DNA from: Pinus tabuliformis
Lineage: Eukaryota; Streptophyta; Pinopsida; Pinales; Pinaceae
Reading direction: 5' to 3'
Assembly: GCA_031772625.1 (NCBI GenBank)
Contig: CM062804.1
Location: 1,023,355,208 to 1,023,419,207, forward strand
DNA length: 64,000 nt
Shown here: positions 31,664 through 42,360 of the stretch, one piece after another
Layout: the number at the start of each line of letters is the position of its first letter
Position numbering within the stretch: position 1 is the first letter of the stretch
Made by a program: the position numbers and the translations under genes
Notes under the pieces: generated by a model
The model's input: the letters and a program-made list of their open reading frames with translations, nothing else
What the model was told of the DNA's origin: nothing
Database searches by the model: none

Positions 31664-34600
31664 ATGCAAGGAATGGTAAGCGCAAGTATGGGTATGTTTA
31701 ATACCCAGCTCCCACAGTTTAATGGGAAGAACTATGACTACTGGTCAATAACTATGACAGCCCTGTTTGCCTCCCAAGACTTATGGGAAATAGTTGAAGA
31801 TGGTTTTGAAGAACCAGCAGATGAAACTGAGTTTAATAGACTAACTCCAGCAGAGAGAGATCTGCTGAAGAGCAATAGGAAGAAAGATTCAAAAGCCCGT
31901 GTGTTGTTGTATCTAGCAGTAGACCAGAGTATGTTTCCAAGGTTAGCAGCAGCTAAGACAGCCAATGAAGCATGGAAAACCCTCAAGACAGCCTATCAAG
32001 GCATGGAGAGAGTGAAGACAACAAAACTACAATTGCTGAGAAAAGATTTTGAAAACTTGAACATGAAGGAGTCAGATAACATTGACTCATTCTTCACTCA
32101 TGTGATTGGTGTAATCACACAAATGAGAACTCATGGAGAAACCATTGAAGATAGAAGGATTGTGGAGAAAATATTGAGGGTCTTACCCTCAAGGTTTGAT
32201 GCCATAGTCACCACCATTGAAGAGACAAAGGATCTCTCAAACTATTTAGTTGATGAGCTACATGCATCACTGATAACACATGAGCAGAGGTTGAGTAGGA
32301 ATGAAAACTCATCTCTTGAGCAAGCCTTCAAGACCCAGATGTCCTTTGGAAGAGGAAGAGGTCAAGGAAGAGGAAACCGAAGAGGAAGAGGCAGAAGCCA
32401 GAACAGAGGTGGAAGGAACAGCCCATCAAATGCACAAGGAAGAGGCAGCAATCCAAATCAGAACCAAGGTCAAGGCAGCAGCCAACAAAGAGATCAGTAT
32501 CAGGCTCAAGGACAAAGGTATGATAAATCTAATGTTCAATGCTATTATTGCAAAAAGTATGGACATTATGCTAGTGATTGTAGAAAGAAACAGCATGATA
32601 TGAACAGCAGACAAAATGCAAATGCTACAAGAGAAAACAACAGTCAAGAAAATGTCCTGTTAGCTTGTAACATGGCTGAAACACATAGTGAGGACATATG
32701 GTTTTTAGACTCAGGTTGCAGCAACCATATGACAGGGAATATAGCCCTCTTTTCAGCCTTAAATCAGAATTTGAAATCAGAGGTCACACTAGGAACTGAT
32801 AGTAAAGTGTCTGTTATGGGAAAAGGGGAGGTAAAAATATTTACAAAACAAGGAGAAAGGAAAACCATAGCAGATGTCTACTATGTCCCCGGAATGAGAT
32901 GTAACCTCCTGAGTATTGGACAGCTTGTCCAAAAGGGTTACAATGTCTACTTTGTAAATGATGTGTGCACCATCATGGATATACCACCCAGCAAAAGATG
33001 CATTGCTGAAGTGAAGATGACAAGGAACAGGATGTTCCCTCTCCGGATCAGGGCAGACATGAAGAACAAAAGGGAAATGGCAGCAGTCACCCAAGAGGCC
33101 TTCCAAAGCGTGCCAAAGGATGAGAACTGGTTATGGCACTTGAGATTCGGGCATCTAAATTTTGGAGGTCTAAATTTATTAAGCAGAAAAGGAATGGTAA
33201 GAGGATTACCATTGATAGAGAAGCCGGACAGCCTTTGTGAAGGTTGTATATTAGGCAAACAACATAGAGAAAGTTTTCCATCAGGGAAAAGTATAAGGGC
33301 AAAGGTACCCTTAGAGATCATCCACTCAGATTTATGTGGACCGATGCAAGCTCCATCATTAGCAGGCAGCCTATATTTCTTAACATTCATTGATGACTTT
33401 ACAAGAAAAACTTGGGCATATTTCCTTAAAAACAAAAGTGAAGTGTTTGAGAAATTCCAAAATTTCAAAGCACTTGTGGAGAACCAAAGCGGGCTGCATA
33501 TAAAAGTTTTGAGAACTGATAGAGGAGGTGAGTATATCTCCAATGAATTCCTAAAGTTTTGTAGAGAAAATGGAATTCATAAACAGTTTACAACTCGGTA
33601 CACCCCACAGCAAAATGGAGTTGCTGAAAGGAAGAACAGGACCATCATGGATATGGCGAGGAGCATGTTGAAGGCAAAGCATTTGCCAAATGACTATTGG
33701 GCTGAAGCTGTACATTGTGCAGTTTATATACTGAACAGGTGTCCTACAAAAGCAGTCATGAACAAAGTGCCAGAAGAGGCATGGAGTGGGAGAAAGCAAG
33801 GAGTCACCCACATGAGAGTTTTTGGGTGTGTGGCCTATGCACACATTCCGGATCAGCTAAGGAAGAAGTTGGACAGCAAAGGGGAGAAATGCATCTTCAT
33901 TGGATACAGTGATGAATCCAAAGCCTACAGGCTGTACATTCCATCTACCAAGAAGTTCTTTGTCAGCAGGGATGTTCAATTCATTGAAGAGGAAGCTTGG
34001 GATGGAAGCATAGAGAAAACAGTGAATGTTAAAAATTGTTTCTCTTATGATGAAGATGATGAGGAGGTGGCTAAAATGCATCCCCAAACAGCAGCACCAA
34101 CACAAGAACAGCAAGGTACACCATTGAGGATAAATGAGAGTGCTTCTCCAAGCACACCACAAGGAGGAAACTCAAGTGCATCATCAAGCACTTGCACACC
34201 AAATGAACGAGGTAAGAAGTTTAGAAATCTAAGTGAAATTTATGAAGAAGGAATGAATTCCTTATTTGCCTTGTATTGTCATGTTGATGATCCTATTCAT
34301 TTCGAAGATGCAATTAAAGATAAGAAATGGATAGAAGCTATGGATGAGGAGATGAATGCCATAGAGAGAAACAAAACATGGGATTTGGTTGAGTTACCAA
34401 AAGGCAAAGAAGTCATTGGTGTGAAATGGGTCTACAAGACCAAGAGCAATGCTGAAGGCAAGATTGAAAGGCATAAAGCAAGGCTGGTTGTCAAAGGCTA
34501 CAAGCAGCAGTATGGGAGAGATTATGAGGAGACTTTCGCCCCGGTTGCAAGAATGGAAACAGTGAGAGCAGTGCTGTCCATAGCAGCTCAAAACAAATGG

Positions 34601-35842
34601 AAAGTCTACCAAATGGATGTGAAATCAGCATTCCTAAATGGAGTGTTAATGGAAGAGGTCTATGTGGAACAGCCTCTCGGATATGAGAAGAAAGGTGAAG
34701 AGCACAAAGTGTGCAAATTGAAGAAAGCTCTTTATGGGCTGAAGCAAGCGCCAAGAGCATGGTACAGCAGGATAGATTCATATCTATTGGATAATGAATC
34801 TGACAAATGTGAAGGAGAACCCACAGTCTACATCAAGGAAAAGGATGGTAAAATTTTAATTGTTGTCTTGTATGTAGATGATGTTATTTTCACTGGAAAT
34901 GATATTTATCTTATTGAGAATTTTAAATCAGTCATGAAAGATGAATTTGAAATGACTGACATGGGTTTGTTGAGATACTTCTTAGGCATAGAAGTAGATC
35001 AAAATGAAAAAGGAATTTTTATATCTCAAGCAAGATATGTAAATCAAGTTTTGGGGAGATTTAACATGCAAGAGTGCAAGGCAGCAATCACTCCCACAGT
35101 GATGGGATTAAAACTCAGCAGAGAGGACAACAGCAAGGATTTTGATCCTAGTTTGTACAAAAGTGTTGTAGGCAGCCTTATGTATTTAACAGCAACTAGG
35201 CCTGATTTAATGTATGCTGTTAGTTTAATTTCCAGGTTCATGGAGAGGCCGAAGGAGGTACATTGGCAGGCAGCAAAGAGAATTTTGAGGTATGTGAAAG
35301 GTACCAAAATGTTTGGAATTCTATATCATGCCTCAGAACATTCAGAATTGGTTGGGTACACAGATAGCGATTGGGCTGGAAGTGTAGATGATCGGAAGAG
35401 CACTTCCGGTTATGTTTTTAACATGGGCTCAGGAGCCATCTCATGGGCTTCTAAGAAGCAATCCATTGTAGCATTATCTACAGCAGAGGCAGAATATGTG
35501 GCAGCGACAGCAGCAGCATGTCAGGCAGTATGGATGAGAAGGATGTTGAGAAGCTTAGGCCAAGAGCAGGCAAAAGCAACAGTGGTCTTTTGTGACAATA
35601 GCTCTGCTATTGCTTTGTCAAAGAATTCAGTGTTTCATAAGAGAACGAAACACATTGATACAAGGTTTCACTACATCAGAGAATTAGTGAACAATGGAGA
35701 AATCGTCCTAGAACATTGCAGGACCCAGGAACAGGTTGCAGACATCTTGACAAAGCCACTGGTTCATAAGAGTTTCGAATTTTTGAGAAAGTGTTTGGGA
35801 ATGACCGAATGCGCGACTGTTAAAATTAAAGGGGAGTGTTAA
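31664..35842 (+). CDS. gag-pol: Copia-A gag-pol polyprotein, intact
   Basis: 1,392 codons without stop or frameshift. Residues ~13-230: copia gag (UBN2) domain, then an Arg/Gly-rich stretch. Zinc knuckle CYYCKKYGHYASDC at 293-306. Protease site FLDSGCSNHM with Asp349-Ser-Gly. Integrase: HHCC zinc region 492-528, catalytic core Asp556, Asp619 and Glu655 (TPQQNGVAERKNR). RT: KWVYKTK from 921, first Asp985 (QMDVKSAFLNG), LYVDDV with Asp1072-Asp1073. RNase H: DSDWAG around 1234, TAEAEY at 1273-1278, DNSSA at 1311, ending with KHIDTRFHYIRE and VADILTKPL. All catalytic residues I can check are present. The start chosen is the first ATG; a second Met lies at residue 4. The last four bases of the stop region lie in the 3' LTR. 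Confidence 0.97.
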   Translation: MQGMVSASMGMFNTQLPQFNGKNYDYWSITMTALFASQDLWEIVEDGFEEPADETEFNRLTPAERDLLKSNRKKDSKARVLLYLAVDQSMFPRLAAAKTANEAWKTLKTAYQGMERVKTTKLQLLRKDFENLNMKESDNIDSFFTHVIGVITQMRTHGETIEDRRIVEKILRVLPSRFDAIVTTIEETKDLSNYLVDELHASLITHEQRLSRNENSSLEQAFKTQMSFGRGRGQGRGNRRGRGRSQNRGGRNSPSNAQGRGSNPNQNQGQGSSQQRDQYQAQGQRYDKSNVQCYYCKKYGHYASDCRKKQHDMNSRQNANATRENNSQENVLLACNMAETHSEDIWFLDSGCSNHMTGNIALFSALNQNLKSEVTLGTDSKVSVMGKGEVKIFTKQGERKTIADVYYVPGMRCNLLSIGQLVQKGYNVYFVNDVCTIMDIPPSKRCIAEVKMTRNRMFPLRIRADMKNKREMAAVTQEAFQSVPKDENWLWHLRFGHLNFGGLNLLSRKGMVRGLPLIEKPDSLCEGCILGKQHRESFPSGKSIRAKVPLEIIHSDLCGPMQAPSLAGSLYFLTFIDDFTRKTWAYFLKNKSEVFEKFQNFKALVENQSGLHIKVLRTDRGGEYISNEFLKFCRENGIHKQFTTRYTPQQNGVAERKNRTIMDMARSMLKAKHLPNDYWAEAVHCAVYILNRCPTKAVMNKVPEEAWSGRKQGVTHMRVFGCVAYAHIPDQLRKKLDSKGEKCIFIGYSDESKAYRLYIPSTKKFFVSRDVQFIEEEAWDGSIEKTVNVKNCFSYDEDDEEVAKMHPQTAAPTQEQQGTPLRINESASPSTPQGGNSSASSSTCTPNERGKKFRNLSEIYEEGMNSLFALYCHVDDPIHFEDAIKDKKWIEAMDEEMNAIERNKTWDLVELPKGKEVIGVKWVYKTKSNAEGKIERHKARLVVKGYKQQYGRDYEETFAPVARMETVRAVLSIAAQNKWKVYQMDVKSAFLNGVLMEEVYVEQPLGYEKKGEEHKVCKLKKALYGLKQAPRAWYSRIDSYLLDNESDKCEGEPTVYIKEKDGKILIVVLYVDDVIFTGNDIYLIENFKSVMKDEFEMTDMGLLRYFLGIEVDQNEKGIFISQARYVNQVLGRFNMQECKAAITPTVMGLKLSREDNSKDFDPSLYKSVVGSLMYLTATRPDLMYAVSLISRFMERPKEVHWQAAKRILRYVKGTKMFGILYHASEHSELVGYTDSDWAGSVDDRKSTSGYVFNMGSGAISWASKKQSIVALSTAEAEYVAATAAACQAVWMRRMLRSLGQEQAKATVVFCDNSSAIALSKNSVFHKRTKHIDTRFHYIRELVNNGEIVLEHCRTQEQVADILTKPLVHKSFEFLRKCLGMTECATVKIKGEC
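35821..35836 (+). other. Copia-A polypurine tract
   Basis: AAATTAAAGGGGAG directly before the 3' LTR start TGTTAA. It is translated as the penultimate codons of the polyprotein. Confidence 0.8.
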
Positions 35843-36766
35843 ATTCTAATTTGAACAGCGCGGCGGATTCTGGAAAACCACCCGGTCTCCTCGCACCGCC
35901 CTTCACCAAAGGCGGTATCCATAGCTGAGGCTCCGACACATTCACACTCCACCACGCGTCCTTAGTACGACGCCGAAAACCGCTTTCCTCGGACGCTAAA
36001 GGTCGTTTTGTTTGCGCGACCTTGGCGAGTGAATTGCATTGGATCGAGTTTGGTGGCTCGGATCTGCGCGAAGCTGCGCGGACTTTAACGACCGGGCCCG
36101 ACGAATCGGGTGGCGACACGTGGCACCAAAGTGACATCAGCCGACCCCCGCCCGCATCAAATGAATTTTTTTTGTCGTTTTCCTCGTTGACCGCCGTGGA
36201 GGAAACGTTGTGGTCTTTAATGCATTTACGTAGTTTTGGTGGCGGCCTTTAATGAGATGATGGGCATACATCCCATATGTTTAATATAGTTATGGGGACG
36301 TTTTAATATATGTTTTTTTATGTTTGTTTTATGTATGTCGTAAAGAAAAGTCTATGTGTTGTAGTTTTTTTTGTGTTGTGAGTGGTGGCTACGCACGAGA
36401 GTGCGATCTTCTTTTGTAATGGCACAGCAGTGCGATATAGAAATATGTATGTAATGTCTTGATTTAGCTGTTGAAGAACAGAGAGCTGTTTATGTAATCT
36501 CCACAGCAGTGGAAAATCTGTGACTGCAACAGAGTTTGTTTTGTGAATCCCTCTTTGCACAGAGGATGAAATATGTATCAGTCTTTTGTTTTAAATCAAT
36601 AGAAATGTGTTGATGTATTGTGACTGTGTAATGGACTGTGTTCTGAGTTAATTTTTTTTTAAAAAGAGGTTCTTTGCAAAAGATCCTGGACAGAAGAAAC
36701 AAAGCATTGTCTCTGTGGTGAATATTTAATTGGTTTTGGTATTTTCCCCATCAAAAATACCCAACA
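35837..36766 (+). mobile_element. Copia-A 3' LTR
   Basis: Same length as the 5' LTR, followed by AGATA. Differences from the 5' LTR are concentrated in the CpG-rich first third. Confidence 0.95.
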
Positions 36767-36771
36767 AGATA

Positions 36772-37045
36772 ATCTGAGCCGTCCGTTGCAAACAAAATTG
36801 GCATCAACATCTAAGAGATAACCAGTGCTGCAATCCCAACCCTCCGCTAAAATTGGTTACCTGTGATAGCAAAGTGCGAGAGATAAGCGAGAGATAAGTG
36901 GCGCTGCATATCAAACAGGTTATAGCAACGGTCAAGGATGTTGATTTCTTTAATTCGATTCAATTTTTGGAATTCATATTGGCATTGGCATTGCAGTGCC
37001 TTTCCTCCTCCTCCTCCTCTCAGAGTTTCCTACATTGTGTGGTCT
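36772..37045 (+). repeat. Diverged repeat, copy B, right part
   Basis: Continuation of copy B after Copia-A; aligns with 27722-28010, including GATAGCAAAGTGCGAGAGATA, a short tandem doubling of CGAGAGATAAG, and the CTCCTCCTCCTCCTCTCAGAG end. Confidence 0.7.
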
Positions 37046-37444
37046 AGTCTCGTGAGTCTCGTGCGTTTGGAGCTCCAAATGTTGTGTGTGTGTGTATGAA
37101 TGTGGTCTGGTCTCTGTTGTTTCTGTCATGTGTTTGGTGTGCCTGGCTGTATGTGTCTGTATGTCTCTGTGGTGTGCTTGTATTCTCTGAGAGGTGGAGA
37201 CAGAGGCCTGCTTGTGTTCCCTGAGAGGTGGAAGCAGGGAGCGCATCAATTATTGAATCAAGACCACTGTGCCCAGGGATCACAGTTAAATGTGGCATCC
37301 GAGTCGTTGATAGGTAAATGAGGCATTCCAGTAAATTTATTTTTAAAACTCTTTCAAAATTATGGGTTGTGGGTTGCAAATAAGATTAAGTGAATGAGAG
37401 GAATCGATTTGATTTTAGAAATTTCATTCCAGTAAATTGATGTT
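37046..37444. other. Unassigned sequence with short CT/TG-rich runs
   Basis: Contains a TGTGTGTGTGTATG run and a tandem doubling of GAGAGGTGGA(G/A) segments (about 37187 and 37222). No gene recognised. Confidence 0.4.
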
Positions 37445-38017
37445 CAGTGTTGTTTGGTTTTTTTTAAATTAGATCTTCCGCATCCTTGGTGAGAGGCGGC
37501 AGTATAAATCCCTACTTGCAGAGAAATGGAGATATCACGGTTGGATCTTGGGGGTGGCCATCGTGGAATAGTGGCCATTGGGAGCGTTTTTCTGGAGGAG
37601 AAATTCTGCAGAGCGTGTGGTTTCTTGGTTTTTTAAATCCGATCCTCTGCATCCATGGTAAGGCGGTTTCTTGGTTTTCTAAATTAAATCCTGTGCATCC
37701 ATGTTTTTTGGTTTTTAAAATTAAATCCTGTGCATCCATGCTGAGGCGGTTTCTTGGTTTTGTAAATTAGATCCTCTCAATCCATGTTTCTTGGTTTTTT
37801 TTAAATTAAATCCTCTGAATTAGACCTGCTGAATCCATGCTGAGAGGCGGTTTCTTGTTTTTTTTTTAAAATTAGACCCTCTTCATCCATTCTGAGGCGG
37901 CAGCATAGATCCCTCGTTGCACAGAAAGCTAGAGAAACCGGGCCTGCCAACGTCAGTGTTGAATATGGCTGGCATCAAGCGTTTTTCTCGGGGAGAAATT
38001 CCTGGAGAGTGAAGATG
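37445..38017 (+). repeat. Repeat cluster with ~40-46-bp units flanked by a duplicated module
   Basis: About seven imperfect units of a TTTCTTGGTTTT-n-TAAATTAGATCCTCTGCATCCATG type (near 37450, 37618, 37668, 37708, 37749, 37785, 37850). They are bracketed by two related ~125-base modules (37485-37620 and 37893-38017) that both contain GAGGCGGCAG, ATCCCT, CAGAGAAA or CAGAAAG, GCGTTTTTCT and GGAGAAATTC. No known element recognised. Confidence 0.6.
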
Positions 38018-38988
38018 TTAAAGATGGAGTTAACGACGTAAATACACCTTCGTATACAGTGCATAGGGCAAGGAAAAAGGGATTGAGCAATGCCCTAACA
38101 TGTCTGTCAATGTGGATTCATCCCTTGGAGGTAAACATTTTGTTGACTGACTCTGTTAATTTCGGTGGGTGTTATAAAGTCATTGTCGATTGCACTATGG
38201 AGATTCAGAAATGCATGTGTGATTAAGAGATTTTTCAGATTGTACTGTACTTCCATGAAACTTCTTTCAGATTGCTTCTCTCCTAGCTTTCTATAGGTTC
38301 CCTAAATAATATAAGGGATTGTTTCTGCATTAGGTATCTTAGTTTTGCACTGAACTATTGATGCACTCTGTTATATTTTCTTGGTTAAGCATATTACATG
38401 CAAGGGCCGAGCAACGCTCTTCAGCGATATATTATTTTATCATTCGTAGCGGAAGCCTGAAACCTACCTATTATCCAAAATCCTATATGGGTTATTTCGT
38501 TACCATTTTCATTGCCTCCCCGAGAGATTGAGAATGAGTAGGTTCAGGAGGTGGGGTTGGATTCGGGAATCGATTAGTCAAAACTACTTCACGGGTCCTG
38601 CTGCCTATTCTCTGGCTCTCTAACTATAGCTTAGATCCCTCTGCTTGCTTGTATGTCTCCAGGCGCCCTTCCATATTTTCGCAATAGCAGTATATAAGAA
38701 TGTCTGTGTTTATATTTGGATTCAATATGTTTGGATTATATTGAATTTCTGGGTTATGTTGCACTTAAATTGTAATTTAGTTGCTCAAATTTTCTCAATA
38801 TTAATGATTTTACAATTTGCACGTCCAGTGGACAAAATATTATGTTCGCTGGCATTAACATTTTGTAACAAATCTAAGGTTAGGGTCCTCAAAATATGAG
38901 CACGAAGAGATTTGACCCCGAGACCCATGGTGAAAGGTACGAGGGATAAGCGGGCGATATATGGAGCCTGGGGTTGAGTCTGGTGGGT
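38018..38988. other. Low-copy-looking stretch, possible exon remnant
   Basis: Mixed base composition without retroelement features. An open stretch at about 38018-38130 ends in CTTGGAG|GTAAAC, a good splice-donor form, and contains ATG in an acceptable context (38112); this could be a first exon but no protein family is recognised and no acceptor or following exon could be identified. The remainder, to 38988, holds nothing I can name. Confidence 0.25.
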
Positions 38989-39170
38989 GGAGTGTTTTAT
39001 TGGGCATTTCTCATTTCTGGCGGCTGGGCGGGCAGAAAGCGGACGGGGACCCACCCACGGCGTCTGCTGCTGCATCTCAGCAAATGGATTGCTGCTGAGC
39101 GGTTGCGTCACCGCTCCACCTGCCCTGCAGACGCCCTGCTCCATAAATAGTAGCTTCACCGTTTTGCTTG
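38989..39170 (+). promoter_or_regulatory. GC-rich segment with TATA-like box
   Basis: A GC-rich patch in otherwise AT-rich DNA, with GGCGTCTGC (39059) and its inverse GCAGACGCC (39126) enclosing a CTGCTG-rich part, followed by CCATAAATAGTAGC near 39141. It could be a core promoter, but no gene follows; TG-rich repeats begin at ~39180. Confidence 0.25.
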
Positions 39171-39179
39171 GTGTCTATA

Positions 39180-41160
39180 TTATGTTTGTGCGTTCAAAAC
39201 TTTTTTGTGTGTGACGACCAAAATTTCATATGTAATGTTCAATGTATCTTTGTGTCTTTACAATGTTTTTTGTGTGGTGTTCATTATTCGATGTGTATTT
39301 GTGATTGTGTATGAGAATGCTTGTTGTTTGGGATTTATTTACATAGTTGTGCATTTACAATGAATGTGGATGACATGTTTGATATGTACTTTGAAATGTG
39401 TGTATTCTTGATTGTATACATTTCTGATTGTGTTTGTATTATTCATCACTTTTGTTTGTGTATTTACAATCTTGCGTGTAATCAAATCTCTCAAGAAATG
39501 TTTATATATGCTTGTGTATTTACAATGTTTTTGAATGTAATGATGAAAATTTAATGTGATGTTTGAGTACGTGTGTATCTATATGTTTAGGCTTTATTTG
39601 CATAGTTGTGCATTTACAATGAATGTGAATGACATATTTGATATGTACTTTGAAATGTGTGTATTCTTGATTGTATGCATTTCTGATTGTGTTTGTATTA
39701 TTCATCACATTTGTTAGTGTATTTACAATCTTGTGTGTAATCAAATCTTAATGAATGTTTATATATGCTTGTGTATTTACAATGTTTGTGAATGTAATGA
39801 TGAAAATTTAATATGATGCTTGAGTACTTGTGTATCTATATGTTTGGCCTTTGTTTACATAGTTGTGCATTTGCAATGAATGTGGATGACATGTTTGATA
39901 TGTACTTCGAAATGTGTGTATTCTTGATTGTATGCATTTCTGATTGTGCTTTTATTATTCATCACATTTGTTTGTGCATTTGCAATCTTGTGTGTAATCA
40001 AATCTCTCAAGAAATGTTTATATATGCTTGTGTATTTAGAATGTTTTTGAATGTAATGATGAAAATTTAATGATGTTTGAGTACTTGTGTATCTATATCT
40101 TTTTTAATGGAAAGATGAAAATTTGATGTGATGCTCGCATATGTTTGAATGTAATTATGATTGTTGTTTGATCATGTTGTTTGTTTATTTGTCATTTGTT
40201 CATTGTGATTGTGTATATGCTAGGATTGTGAGAATTTGTGCCGTAATGAGCAAAAATTGATATGGCATCTTTTTGTATTTGCAATATATCTTTGTGTCTT
40301 TACAATGCTTTTTGCGATGTTCATTATTTGATGTGTATTTGTGATTGTGTATGAGAATGGTTGTTGTTTGGGATTTATTTACATAGTTGTACACTTACAA
40401 TGAATGTGGATGACATGTTTGATATGTACTTTGAAATATGTGTGGATTTTCATTAGCATATGGCTTGATTTAGTGTATGCATTAATTTTGTATGTTTGGA
40501 TATTTACAATCTTGTGTATATGATGATCAAAGTTTGATATGCAATGCTTGTAATACTTATAATTTTGTGTGTGTAATAAGACGATTTGATGGGATGTTTG
40601 TATGCTTGTGTATTCGCAATTCTTTTGATGTTTAAATGTTTGTGTATTCATTGTGTGTTCGTATTGTTTCTGTACTTACAATCTTAGTTGTAATGATTAA
40701 AACTTGAAAAGTGCTCTTGATTGTGTGTTTGTACTTCTGATTTTGTGTACATTTCATTGTGTGTTTGTACCCTTGATTGTATGTGTTTGTATTATTGATT
40801 GCATGCATTTCTAATTGTGCATTTGTATTATTGATCACATTTGTTGGTGTATTTACAATCTTGTGTGTAATAAAATATGAATGAATGTTTATGTGTGCTT
40901 GTGTATTTACAATGTTTTTGAATGTAATTATGAGAGTATCATATGATGTTTGAGTACTTGTGTATTTATATGCTTTTGAATGGAATGATGAAAATTTGAT
41001 ATGATGTTTGCATATCTATAATATTTTTGAATGTAATGATCATTATTGTTTGATTGGGTTGTTTTCTTATTTTTCATTTTTTCATTGTGATTGTGTATAT
41101 TCTTGGAATGTGAGAATTTGTGTTAGAATGAACAAACTTTGATATGACATCTTCTTTTGT
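39180..41160 (+). repeat. TG-rich tandem repeat, period about 258 bp
   Basis: The marker ACATAGTTGTGCATTTACAA recurs at about 39340, 39600 and 39856 (258-bp spacing) and in decayed form at about 40380. Each unit also holds GATGACATGTTTGATATGTA, GTGTGTATTCTTGATTGTAT and CTTGTGTATTTACAATGTTT. Short frames on both strands are by-products. From 40380 to 41160 units are rearranged. Confidence 0.8.
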
Positions 41161-41510
41161 ATTTGCAATAATATTTCTTGAATGATCAAAATTTGATGTC
41201 GATTTTCAATTTAAATTTATTGCACAAGAAATTAAATGGGGGGATTGGGAGAGTGTTGAGTGAAATAGTAATATTATATAAACTATAAGTGAGGGGGTAG
41301 CTCAAATGAACTTTATTTATTGCATAGGGAAATCACATAGGAGGTGGGATTGGGGAAGTGATGAGTGAAATAGTAGTATAACTATAAACTAGGAGTGAGA
41401 GGGAGGGGCCAAATGAGCTTCCACCTTCATGTGGTTGGCCTAGTTAGTAGAGGATTTGTATCATAAAATTCTCGAAGCCAAGTGAAGTTCCTTTTAAATA
41501 TAAATTTTTA
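40380..41510 (+). repeat. Direct duplication, left copy
   Basis: Aligns with 42480-43545 at about 80-85%, including non-TG-rich parts such as AAATTAAATGGGGG, GGGAAATCACATAGGA, CTTCCACCTTCA and GAAGCCAAGTGAAGTTC. Shows the TG-rich array and its AT-rich right flank were duplicated as a block. Confidence 0.7.
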
Positions 41511-42173
41511 TGTTTTTTATTTTTTAAATTTTAAATAATAATAAATCACCAATTTTAAATAATCAATATAATTGTCCCTTATACCTATATTTAGCTTTGT
41601 CATTTATTTAAAAATAACTATAATATCCAAACATGTAAATATATGAAATAATATTTATAATAATGAAATTATATTTATATATATATATATATATATAATA
41701 TATTTATATTATATATATTATTATAAGATTATCATTAAATATTATGAAATATTATTATAAATATTTATTATTATATTTAGCTTTGTCATTAAAAAATAAT
41801 ATAACATGAAATATTAAATTATGAAATAATATTTATAATAATAATTATATATTATATTTATATATTATATTATAAAATAACTATAATATCCAAACATATA
41901 AATATATCTAAATATATATATATAATATATATATTATATATATATATATATATTAAATATCTATATATATATAATTTGTATATTTGATTATTATTAAATA
42001 ATAATTATTATAAGATTATCATTAAATAAAATTATGAAATATTATTATAAATATTTTATTACTATTATGGTTATAAAATAAAATTATAAAATATTATTAC
42101 AAAAATCTATTTAATTGTTATGATTATAAATATTTATTTACGTATTATGAAAAAATATTTATATTATTATTAA

Positions 42174-42213
<40 letters not shown>

Positions 42214-42299
42214 TAAATTTAAGTTTTTTAAATAATTTTTTATAATATACTATATTAATATTTATTTATAACTTTTTTATACGTACAATAATTTTTGAA

Positions 42300-42352
<53 letters not shown>

Positions 42353-42360
42353 TGTTTATA
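41511..42360. repeat. AT-rich block with (TA)n microsatellites
   Basis: Nearly pure A/T. Longest runs: (TA) at about 41676-41697, 41903-41975, 42178-42204 and 42305-42359. It contains decayed TTATAATAATAAATATT-type units. Confidence 0.85.

Larger units (their letters stand above)
30526..36766 (+). mobile_element. Copia-A, complete Ty1/copia retrotransposon
   Basis: 6,241 bp with 930-bp LTRs at 30526-31455 and 35837-36766, target duplication AGATA on both sides (30521-30525 and 36767-36771), a methionine-tRNA primer-binding site, one uninterrupted gag-pol frame and a polypurine tract. LTRs have identical length and about 21 differences (2.3%), nearly all transitions. Every domain for autonomous movement is present in the order gag, protease, integrase, RT, RNase H that defines copia. 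Confidence 0.97.

Noticed and set aside
32301..34781. Alternative-frame and antisense ORFs inside Copia-A
   Set aside because: They are shadows of the 1,392-codon polyprotein.
38785..39159. 124-aa minus-strand ORF over the GC-rich segment
   Set aside because: It has no domain and spans both GC-rich and AT-rich sequence; Pro/Ala-rich composition follows from base content only.
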